Source: Takifugu bimaculatus (Eukaryota; Chordata; Actinopteri; Tetraodontiformes; Tetraodontidae). From it: 64,000 nucleotides of DNA. The notes below the pieces were generated by a model. It ran no database searches and was not told the origin of the DNA. It was given only the letters and a program-made list of their open reading frames with translations. Position 1 is the stretch's first letter, and every line of letters begins with the position of its first letter. A program made the position numbers and the translations under genes. Below, piece by piece: positions 24,101 through 37,205 of this stretch. The stretch is taken from contig CP034992.1 of assembly GCA_004026145.2 (NCBI GenBank), forward strand, positions 5,796,135 through 5,860,134, in the 5' to 3' direction.

Positions 24101-24482
24101 CCCACGTGAGCGCGGGCACCAGCAGAACGAGGACGGCCTCTCTGAGGGAGAGGAGGAAGAGGAGGAGGCAGAGACTGAACCAGAAACGGAGGAAGAGGAG
24201 GCGGAGGTAGTGGAGGAAGTAGCCGGCGCTCTGAGTTTTCCGCACGGCCCTTCCACCTCCGGCGACGACAGTGGTGGCGGAGGGGGTCCAGGTGTCAGCC
24301 AGACCCACTCACCCTGTTCAGATCCAATGGTGGACGTAAGGATGATAGATTTTGCCCACACCACTTGCAGACATTTCCAGGGGGAAAGCGTGGTGTACGA
24401 GGGGCTGGACAGCGGCTACCTCTTTGGTCTCCAGAACCTGATCACCATCATCTCTGAGCTGGAGAACCGGAGCACAGAGTAA
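21162..24482 (+). CDS. ip6k2: Inositol hexakisphosphate kinase 2
   Basis: IP6K2 phosphorylates inositol hexakisphosphate to the diphosphate 5-PP-IP5 (IP7). Five coding exons: 21162-21411, 22338-22569, 23041-23225, 23335-23510, 23865-24482; 1461 nt, 486 aa. The N-terminal half matches IP6K2 more than IP6K1 (PREHQFY, KFTPQY, MKENAKHRNQY). The inositol-phosphate-kinase signature PxxxDxKxG is P237...D241..K243..G245, SSLLIIYDG is at about 350-358 and the metal-binding IDF is at 442-444. Exon 3 has two possible acceptors; only the one giving 23041 keeps the frame. Exon 5 encodes an insert after YDG with a long Glu-rich run (about residues 376-400) and a Ser/Gly-rich stretch, longer than in human IP6K2. 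The poly(A) signals are AATAAA at 24949-24954 and 25081-25086. Confidence 0.93.
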
Positions 24483-25080
24483 AAACTCACACGCGGGATG
24501 ATTTCACAGCTTCTCGCTGCAGCTGACTTACCACCGGATGCCGTCCATGTTTTTACCCAGACATAATTCCATACGCCATACACAGAATAGAAAATGGCCT
24601 CTGTGCGACAGGCGTGGTGATTTACCGCCGCCTCCACGTTTAACTCAAGTCATCACGAGGACAAAAAGGGTAGCAGAGAACGAGCAGCAGCTTCGCAAGT
24701 CCAAAGAAAACATTTTGCACACAAAAACATGCACTGAAACAAATAATGTAGGTGAAAGGGGGCGATGTGAGAGAACAGGGATTGTATACTTATGAGGACC
24801 TTCCCGAGGGGGCGAGGTTGTGATGTCACACCCAATCTTCTCCATCTCGTCATCCTGCCATCCTGACTTTGGTCACTCGTGAAGAATATATGGACGAGCC
24901 TACCAGAGCCAGAGAATAGTTATTTCTTTATATGACATCTTTCATAAAAATAAACAAAAAATTCTTTTTAAAAATGTGGTTGAATGAGTACATTCCATGC
25001 TATTAATGTTGTAATAATGATATTGATTAATATTGTTATTTGACATGTTTGGATACCTCTTGTGTGCTGTTCACAAACTG

Positions 25081-25086
25081 AATAAA
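25081..25086 (+). promoter_or_regulatory. poly(A) signal of ip6k2 (distal)
   Basis: AATAAA follows about 600 nt of non-coding sequence after the stop codon; a first AATAAA lies at 24949-24954, so two 3' ends are possible. Confidence 0.6.
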
Positions 25087-26019
25087 GCCTTGGGTTTGTG
25101 CGTCAGTATTCATGTCGAGGTGATGGTGGTGGAGAGGGAAACCGTGGGTGTCCTGTTTACACGAAATTCAAATGCCAGGTTTCGTATGTAAAGGTCCCGA
25201 TGGAGATACGCAATGTCATATGGAGTATTGCCACCGCTACAGCGTTTCTCTGATGGTGTCCAGGCTTTTGGATTAAATATAGATGGACGATGTTTCCAGA
25301 GGATGACACCACTTCACACTATGTCTTTTCCTCCATATTGCGTTGGAAATAAACATCTCTGCAGACAAACGCCCCCCAAATGTTTCTTTCCTCACATGTT
25401 GCTTCCATTGAACAGGATTTTTTTTAAAATGTTATCTGCTTGTTTGGAAGATTAGGCTGAAAGGTTAAATGTTTTACAGTAACCATGGTAACCCAGTGAC
25501 TTCTAATCTCTTAGAGTATGGGTCAGGATGGGGGATTAGTGCCCATGTACGTCAACCCTTCCCGTGCTAATATTTGCATGTGATGCTCCAGAGAGCGATA
25601 TGAAGATTGACAGGCCAGAGATGGAGAAGATGATCTTTATCTCCATTCTGCCTGGTGGGGGGTGGCAGTTAGCCAGTGTTGTGTAAGAGCCCGCTTTTAA
25701 CCGTCCACATGATCCCGTTCTCTTATTTTATTGTGTATGCTTAAACCGTATGTGCAGTATTTTATACGACGGTCACTCTCATCCTGAGCTTTTAAGGGAC
25801 TCTCTGTCACGTGCGTGTGTGTGTTCTCACCCTCTTGCTTTGTGGAGGGTGTGAGGATGTCACTGGATGTGGGGCAGTTGCATAACAGTGGTTAAAATCA
25901 CTATGGCAACAGCAGCCCAAGATGGGAAGTAAAATGTGTAATATCTTTATGGTTGGGGCCTCAAAGATATTATACTGAACTCTCTCGCTCTCATTTAGTT
26001 ATTTAATGGGCACGCCAGC

Positions 26020-26300
26020 CATGGTTTCATACAGGAAACGTCCGTGCACGCCGCCTCCAGGGCACCCTTGGTGCCATCTCCTGAAGCAACAATCGCACTA
26101 ATTTGCACTCATAAGTCGTCCAGCGGCAGCTAATAATGCAAAATTAATGTAGTTTCCTCGCTGCCATCTGCTCATTTCTGCTCCTTTCATTGGTTTCTGC
26201 AGCAGGCTGAGGGGGATCTTACAGCTGTGCCTCCCTTTCTTCACCTCAGCTGCAGCTAATTACACTTCTGCATGTGTCTATTTTGGCGGCATGTCTGAGT
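26020..26300. promoter_or_regulatory. candidate conserved non-coding element
   Basis: The sequence is non-repetitive, of mixed composition and rich in homeodomain/POU-type words (AATGCAAAATTAATG, GCAGCTAATTACAC). There is no open frame. Conservation cannot be tested here; the call is a guess from composition. Confidence 0.25.
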
Positions 26301-27379
26301 TCAGCGATTCCACAGTGCTTGTTTTTGTTTGTTGCGTTGCAAAAATCTATTTTTAAACTGGTTTGTGCTCCATTTAGATGCTGCAAATTAATTCAATAAA
26401 GAATAAATATTTCTGCATGCTCGGATGACGCATCGATTTTGGCCTCTGACTCGTGATTTCCTGCCTCACTGCGGACTCTGGCTGCCTGTTTAGAACTCCT
26501 CTATTGTTCTGTTCAACAATCAGGCTTGCATGCCAGTGAATGTTGCTGCCTGAGGCTGTGAAAGCGGAGTTGGGGGGGGGGGGGCTGCTCAGCTCTGGTG
26601 CAGAGGTGCTATTCAGTTTCTCTTTTTTTATATGGGACCCAGAAGACCTCCCACCATTACCCACCCAGAACTGCACCAGGCTTCTCTCTTGCAGAAATGT
26701 TATTACGTTCATTTGAACTTTGATTGATGCTGCATTAATCATTTGCAGCTCAGACTTGCCATCATTTCCAAGCTATTTTAATACAATAATCTGTTTCATT
26801 TCTGCTCTAATTTGATGTCCTGATTAAATTGGCACAGAGGTTCCTCTAATCAGGTCACAACCATCGAAAGTCAGCAGTAATAAATATGAAACAAGGCTAA
26901 CAGGCTACGGTGTTCTCAAACCTGTTAGACTGCAGAGATTTGAATGCCAGAATGCTCCTTTAGGCAAATCTATTTTTGGCATCTGAATGTGCTAAAATCT
27001 CACTTTCTAGCCATGTCAGGTGCAGGTTTTTCAGGTTAGAAATGATGTGAATTACTGAACCAATTCATAAACCCTGATTGGTTGGCGAAGGTAACAGAGA
27101 TGAATTATATAACAAACGTATAATTTACAATATTATGTAACAGAAATTAATTTGATTACTGTAAGATGCAATGATGCCATAAGCAAATTCCAACCTAAAT
27201 CACTCAATCATTCATTTCCTCTTGATCTCTTCCATATCCTGCTTCCCCTGCAGTTAAACCACATTACTGCATCCTCCCTGCGTGGGACCCCAACGCTTGC
27301 ACAGACCAGGACCAGAACCCAAACACATCAGACTCCACGTGGGGAAATGAAAAGCAAAATTAAGCCAAGATGAAATTAG

Positions 27380-27700
27380 AACGTTGCGTAATATTTGCAG
27401 CACAGCTGTCTGCCAAGGCCACGCGTCTGGAAGCGTCCCCGGGGCCCTCGTCGCCTGCCAGCGCCTGCCGTCAGATTCATTCACACTGACCCATTAATAC
27501 CAGTAATGAACCACCGAGGGCATGATTTAACAGTCCCACATGCTCTCTGTAATCAGCCATGAAGGTAGGAAGGCTGAAAGTGGCTCTGGCCCATTTAATC
27601 GATATCTGGGTGCTATTCCCGCTCCCCCTGCACAGCCAGGCTTTGATTGGATTAGTGGGATTACAGCAGATTGCCTGCAGAGGCCGAAGGACAATAAATC
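27380..27700. promoter_or_regulatory. candidate enhancer with paired OTX/PITX-type sites
   Basis: Two head-to-tail GGATTA words (the K50 homeodomain site TAATCC on the other strand) lie at 27649-27654 and 27658-27663, nine bases apart. Nearby are ATCGATAT, CATTTAATC and CCATTAATACC. No open frame or repeat explains the block. Function is inferred only from motif content. Confidence 0.25.
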
Positions 27701-27767
27701 GTGAAAACAGACGTAGCAGCAGTCTGTGTGTGCTGGTTTACATAAGTGCTTCCACATGGATAATATT

Positions 27768-27872
<105 letters not shown>

Positions 27873-29236
27873 CGGGGGGTCATATTCTGCCATCAACTCT
27901 GGAAATACTGATGGGCAGGAATGTAACAAGATGCTCAGAGTTCTCACTGCTTGTTAATTTGAGTTGGTTACTGCTGTGACCAAATGAAGCGTAATGAACC
28001 CCAGTTGGCTTTTATTTAATTTGTTTTCATCCTGTTGCGGCTGTTGAAAGTGGCCAAATCCGTCCGCACCCTCCTCTACCCGCAGGTGCTCCTCGCTCAT
28101 CTCCAAAAATAATCCAGTCTGACTCATCTGGAACAGAAACACGCTGATGGGATGTGGATCAACATCCCTGTGAGTTTGTGTTGTCCTCCCACACACACTG
28201 TCCGTGTCACACTCATATATGGGGGCTCGCCTGGTTCTGTAGAGGAGATCAAAGTGTTAATTCTTAGAGTGAGAGAATACTGAAACCGATATAATCCTGC
28301 AAACAGGAGCGGGTTCATCGACACGTCGGCCGAGTCCTGCTTTTGCTGTAAATAATGGAGAGTCTCTCGGAGCTCCAGGGGTTTCACTGCATCCAGCAAA
28401 CATTATGTGACGGACACAGCAGACCCTGCCTTCAATGGTCTTCTCTGAGATAAGCAGTTTAAATATTATATTTGACCGCTGCAATTGTTTTGTTTGTTTT
28501 TTAAACCCAGTATCTTAATAAATGTACTGAAGCTGATAGCAAATATGAGCAAGAACAAAATATTTCTCATGGTAAAGACAATAATCCTTATTGTCTTTCT
28601 GCGTCAGTTGCAGGGTCCAGGTTCATTTGAAAAATATTTTCTTTACATATTGTAGGCCATTGGTGCAACTGATATAATTTTATTATTATTTTATGTAAGA
28701 AAAGGTCGTGAATATAGTATAAAATCTTTCTCTACTCTAAAATGTATGTATATTGTGTTTTTGTTGGGGTTGTTAAATCCCTAATTGTGATTCAAAGTGA
28801 TTTTAATTGAAATGATGAGGCAAATGATGACATCTTCAGAATTAGCTAAGGCCATTGCATTGGACTGGGTGTAAAAGCACCTCAACATGACATTTCCTTA
28901 TAGATATTAGTTTCTATGCAAACTTAGATGAAAATATGCAGGTTCATTTCCATGTCAAACCAAAATAGACACAAAGTGAAACACATTTTCATAACTGTAC
29001 TGTCAATTCACTGAATTACTGAATAGGAAGTAAATTTCCTTACTAATTTTTAAAAAGCAGACAGTTGGTAGGGGAACTGTACTGAGAAGTGTGTGAAAGG
29101 TGGTGACCAGTGTGGTTGTCTTCCCCCCTGTGTTGGCTCACAGCTCTGTCATCATTATATAACCACAGGAACAAATATCTCTTTATCTGAGGGCAGATGA
29201 GCGCTCACAAACATTCCCCACTGCCCAGCCTCCCCT

Positions 29237-29265
29237 CGCGCGCGCGCGCGCGCGCGTGTGTGTGT
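29237..29265. repeat. (CG)n-(TG)n tract
   Basis: About ten CG units run into TG units and then CTGT units (to about 29277). Alternating purine-pyrimidine CG is the strongest Z-DNA-forming sequence, and long CG runs are unusual in CpG-depleted vertebrate DNA. Confidence 0.95.
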
Positions 29266-29517
29266 CTGTCTGTCTGTGCTTGCTATTGGCAGCTGAGGAT
29301 TCTACTATTATTTCAAGCTATTATTTCACCATTAATGCTACCGTTCTTATTGGGCCCCTCAACCCATCACACCTGAAATTTCAAATCACATACTGATGCA
29401 GAATCACTACTATTTGAGCACAATTTTTTTAATGTGTAGTGTTTAAAAAAAAAAATCTGTTATTAATGACTCTATTTTACCAAATAGACCAAACGTATCA
29501 CTCATTGCTGTTGTAGC

Positions 29518-29532
29518 GGCGACCTCTGGTGG
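29518..29532 (-). promoter_or_regulatory. CTCF-like site
   Basis: The minus strand reads CCACCAGAGGTCGCC, close to the CTCF core CCACNAGGGGGCGC. It lies about 600 bp from a second site in the same orientation. Confidence 0.4.
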
Positions 29533-29579
29533 TAGATGTTATGAATGAGGGGGAAATGAAAATATTAATTCCTATTTTT

Positions 29580-29800
29580 AACTCCGCCAAGGAGCTAATG
29601 TGACACTGACAACCGGCGTTTATCTGTGTGTGAGCAAAATAACTCGAAAATTTATGAATGGACTTATTTTCAGTAAATGTTGATAAGGGGAAGAGGAACA
29701 GATGACTCAATTTTGGGGATGTTCCGGATCCCCAAGGCACTTTGAGCCTTGATCTTCCATAGATCAAATCCATGGGACCTCTGATCATGAAGTAATCTAC
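29580..29800 (+). repeat. dispersed fish repeat, copy 1
   Basis: Words such as CTCCGCCAAGGAG, CCGGCGTTT, GAGCAAAATAACTCGAAAA and TTTTGGGGATGTTCCGGATCC follow the order of an interspersed repeat known to me from fish genomes. A second, more decayed copy lies at about 58335-58510 in the same orientation. I do not assign a family name. Confidence 0.6.
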
Positions 29801-30127
29801 TATGTTACGTGACCATCACTGCATCACTTGTTGCACCAACATCACGAGCAGAATAGGAAGAAAATAAAGACAATAATAGGAGGAATACATTTTATTTATA
29901 GGGACATTTCTGGACAGTCCAGGTCATCGAGTAAAAAATAGGAATTATAAAACACAATTTAAAATAAAACTAAAAAAAGGAAGATACAGACACTATGTGC
30001 TGCTTTTATCCATGATTAATATGTTAATAACGGTCATCAGCAATGGGTCGTTCTGATTGGTCCATTCAGAGGGGAAAAGGGCGTGGCTTACAGCCAGCGT
30101 CGCGATCTACTTATGAACCTGGGGGAT

Positions 30128-30142
30128 GGCGCCCTCTAGTGG
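30128..30142 (-). promoter_or_regulatory. CTCF-like site upstream of sec61a1
   Basis: The minus strand reads CCACTAGAGGGCGCC, one base from the CTCF consensus core. It lies about 330 bp upstream of the sec61a1 start codon. Confidence 0.5.
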
Positions 30143-30336
30143 CTGGGGGAATTCCGCTTCTTACAGGGCATTAGCTTAAATTTCCGCGAAAACTGCAGCC
30201 GCGTCTTTTATAATTTGAGGAAACGAGTTGAGCGTCCTGTGCACCCAGCACCACAGATATGCGTATGCACGGCTGGCCTCGTGCACTGTTTTATTTTTGC
30301 CATTCATACATGACGTTTACGTGTGTCTCAGAAAAG

Positions 30337-30368
30337 TGACGTGTGTTAGCGGCTTGTCTGGTGACGTG
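30337..30368 (+). promoter_or_regulatory. paired UPR elements (TGACGTG) of sec61a1
   Basis: TGACGTG occurs at 30337-30343 and again at 30362-30368, 25 bp apart and 108-139 bp upstream of the sec61a1 ATG. This heptamer is the core bound by XBP1 and ATF6. SEC61A1 is a known target of the unfolded protein response, so the pair fits its regulation. The transcription start is not visible, so the sites could lie in promoter or leader. Confidence 0.55.
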
Positions 30369-30475
30369 TCTCTACTACTCTCTTTTCCTACGGAGAGGCT
30401 GGATGGAACCATACTGACTCCACTCAGCACTCACACGGGCACCACTAACGCGGCAGGAGTCGGCCTAAGGACACT

Positions 30476-33812
<3,337 letters not shown>

Positions 33813-34254
33813 CAGAAAACAACAACAACAACCTTCTGACATCCACCACCTTTGTTTTCCATCGTTTACCTCCGGCATGTCAATGCTGAGGAAACTCTTG
33901 CGGTTACTCCCAGGGCTCCACATAGTATTGTGTCTCTTCAGTTCAGTTACACCAATAGCTATTACTTATCTCTGTGCTGGCTGCCTACAGTGAGTCGCCA
34001 CTGACTCTCATCAGCCGAAGAATGCCTAAAAGCACACAAGTGTGCGGCGTCGCCTTTACCTCAGGCATCGTGCAAGGAACACAAAGACAGCGACAACCTT
34101 AGTGCTCGTGTCAAGCTGAAAGCACTGTGCCTGGACATTTTGACGGGGAATTGACTTTTGAAAAAAAACAACAAAAAACAGGCGAACTACCTGTTCGCCA
34201 GGTAGCAATGACACTCGAGGATTGCAAGCGACTGTAATAGGGTGTGAAAGTATA

Positions 34255-34260
34255 AATAAA
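34255..34260 (+). promoter_or_regulatory. poly(A) signal of sec61a1
   Basis: AATAAA lies about 440 nt after the stop codon at 33810-33812. The stretch from here to about 34980 shows no coding sequence and may be extended 3' UTR; ATTAAA occurs near 34559. Confidence 0.6.
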
Positions 34261-35012
34261 TATACTTGGGCTCCTAACGTGGTTTCTGGCAGTCCCAGAC
34301 TAGCTGTTTGTGGTTTTGTTTTAAATGTTTTGCTGTTTTACAGCACATTTCTGTACACTCTTTTCAATGCACAGTGTCCAGGCTGTCTCACAGTTTTCAA
34401 AGGAGAAATGTTGTCTTTCCTCATGTTCTTTTATTCCGAGACTGAATTGCTGCACAATACTGCTGAAACGGTTGGGAGGAAAATGGGATTGATGGGGACA
34501 AAAAGAAGGGGGGGTCATTTTTTTGGTTTTTACTTGATGTAACCAACATAATTGTGTTATTAAAAACACAGGATTTTTTTCCAACCCTCGTGATTTGATT
34601 TCTGTCACACGTCGGTGTCCAATAATGTTTAGCTTCCACAAGATGACGCTGTATCATGTTTTCTGTTCTAGCTTCCACGTGTAGTGAGTTTTTGTGTGTG
34701 AGATGTGTTAGTGCATATTGTCTTTCTTCGATATCTCAGGTAAAGTGTGCTGCGTTACCTGCAAGTCATCACTCAATACCTGCAAAATAGTGCATGATCC
34801 CTACAGATTAAATGAACAGGCCGAATTTAACGTTTACTACAGATGGGCCTTTAGGATTGAGTCTCCTTAGCTACGCTTTTAATTGTTTTCCAAGAATATA
34901 ACACTTCCTTGGTGGTGTTTTTTTGTAGATTAAGTTTATTTTGATTGCCTTAAAAATAAGATCAAAGTAGCTTTTAACGAAATAAATACCAAATTTCTAT
35001 TATTAACATTAA

Positions 35013-35031
35013 GGGGCGGTGTTTGACGTCA
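35013..35031 (+). promoter_or_regulatory. chchd4 promoter: GC box and full CRE
   Basis: GGGGCGG (35013-35019) is followed by the full palindromic cAMP/ATF response element TGACGTCA (35024-35031), about 160 bp upstream of the chchd4 ATG. Such a compact GC box plus CRE arrangement is common in TATA-less housekeeping promoters. Confidence 0.55.
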
Positions 35032-35191
35032 TCACTGTGCGCCCACATGTGGGCAGGTCAGAGGCGTACGGAGCCGTCGGCTGCCGGTTGGTTATTCCAA
35101 TGAAACTCTTGCAATTGTTGAGTAAATTCTGTCGCTCCAGTTATCTTTAACCACTGTGGACGCGTGACAACCAAGGCACTGGTCACCGAAG

Positions 35192-36144
35192 ATGTCGTAC
35201 TGTAAACAAGAAGGTATTTTGTCTTTTCCATTCATTTTATTCCCCTCCGTGGCAGGGCAATGTCATCGAGAGTCACGATGCTAGGCTAACGTGGGGTTAG
35301 CATTTCCCCATTCGCTAGGTTTAGAAAAGTGGTGTTAAAACTGGTTCTAACCTCGTACTCGATTGATTTCTTCCACCCATTATTGTGATAAATATGCTAA
35401 ACAGTCGTTCATCGGAAAATGTTCCTTTATTAATGATAATAATAATGAAATCGGACGCTTTAATGACGGTGCTCCTCTCAGGTGTCACTGTAAACCCAAA
35501 TGGAACTATTCATTATTTCTGTCTTGAAATTAAAATTATGAATGACATTTAATTGGGAATGTGTAATGTTTATTATGGTGTCTTGTCTAAGGCAAGGACC
35601 GAATCATTTTTGTGACCAAGGAGGACCACGACACACCTAGCAATGCGGAGCTTGTTGCGGAGGACCCCGATGATCCCTATGAAGAACAAGGTCAGTCATT
35701 TAATTGGGAAATTAATCTGAGTTCAAAGTATTTCTTACCTTAGAAATATGCTTTGCTCACATGATTCTTTTCCTATTGTCTGCATGTTCAGGGCTGATCC
35801 TGCCAAATGGAGACATCAACTGGAACTGTCCATGCTTGGGTGGCATGGCCAGTGGTCCATGTGGCTCCCAATTCAAAGAGGCTTTTTCCTGCTTCCACTA
35901 CAGCAAGGAGGAGGTGAAGGGCTCGGAGTGCATAGACCAGTTCCGGAACATGCAAGAGTGCATGCAGAGGTACCCTGAGCTCTATCCTCAAGAGGAAGAG
36001 AAAGAGGACCCAACCTCAGTAGTCTCTGACTCTGCCACAACCGCTGATGCCACAACTCCTGACTCTGCTGTAGCTTCTGAAAGTGACTCTGCCTCTTCAG
36101 TTTCAAGACCTGAGACTGACAGCACGCTACCTAAAGACGGCTAG
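35192..36144 (+). CDS. chchd4: Mitochondrial intermembrane space import and assembly protein 40 (CHCHD4)
   Basis: MIA40/CHCHD4 is the oxidoreductase that imports and folds cysteine-rich proteins in the mitochondrial intermembrane space, passing electrons to the sulfhydryl oxidase ALR/GFER. Three exons: 35192-35213, 35592-35690, 35792-36144; 474 nt, 157 aa. The redox CPC motif is Cys53-Pro-Cys55 and the twin CX9C cysteines are Cys64/Cys74 and Cys87/Cys97, the same numbering as in the human protein. Cys4 near the start is also kept. The C-terminal tail after the CHCH domain is longer than in human (157 against 142 aa) and rich in Ser, Thr, Asp and Ala, with a repeated T/S-D-S-A pattern. The poly(A) signal is at 36572-36577. 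Confidence 0.96.
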
Positions 36145-36571
36145 ACTGCCTGCGATGATCAATTATCACCCAGACTCGATCTCTCAGCGAACAGCTTGGT
36201 GTTGTCCGTACTACGACTTAGGCTAGTATAGAAGGTTTACTGCTATAGATCGGACTCATGAACATGACTGTCAATGCAGGGAAATCTACAAACATACAGG
36301 CTGTTTGGTTTTCCTGAGCACTCAAACATTGATTATGTTTTAATAATGGTATCAAGCTATCTTCTGCAGGGATGTTAGGTTGAAGTCTCCCTTTATATGC
36401 AATGTTTATTTTATTAGATTCTTGTTTTGTCATGTCGGTGAGCATTTGGCATTTATTTGTGTTTGTCCTGACCATTTACTGGGATGAAATGCAGCCATTT
36501 TTTTGATTAGGTTTGAATACTTACCATAAATAAGCACCCGAGTCCATTTGCTTTCAATCACTTACGACCAA

Positions 36572-36577
36572 AATAAA
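36572..36577 (+). promoter_or_regulatory. poly(A) signal of chchd4
   Basis: AATAAA lies about 430 nt after the stop codon. The region from here to 37050 contains no gene. Confidence 0.65.
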
Positions 36578-37205
36578 GACAGTAAATACTGTGCATTTAT
36601 GTTTAACTACTAACCCCTCATTTGACCTCCTGGACGTCACTTCCTGTATGTCTTTGTACCGTTAGTCAGGTAACGTCTGCTGTCACATTAACATCCCTCA
36701 TAAATGCTTTGACAGTTGTTTTTTTTTAATTCTCTGCTTGGTGTTGTTGCCATCTTTTATTATCTGTCAGGCGTTGGACTTGTTTTCAGAGATCTATGTC
36801 CAGCAACAATGTGCAGATTAAAGTGATTGCCTCAAAATTTCATCTTTGTTTTGTGAGCTTTACTGAAAATGGTAAGCTTAAAATCACATCAAGGTATTTA
36901 GAACCTGCTTCAAGTATCCTCCATGTATGGTTTAAGTATTCAAAGTCGCTTATCTGGAATTAGTTCATTCGGTCTTTTCTTAAACTTAAGTCTACATTCT
37001 GAATGGATCTTGCTTTCAAACACTCTAGAAATGGTTACAATGTTAGGAGCTATTTATTAAAAGTCTTCACATAATCACACAAGTCTTGTTTTTGCCGCCC
37101 ACCTACAAAATATTAGATTCCCGAGCTGATGAATCAATTCTCACAAAGGATCCATCCCATTGTCCAGTGATGTTGGTTCCTTTTCTGAATCTATTTCCCT
37201 GGAGT

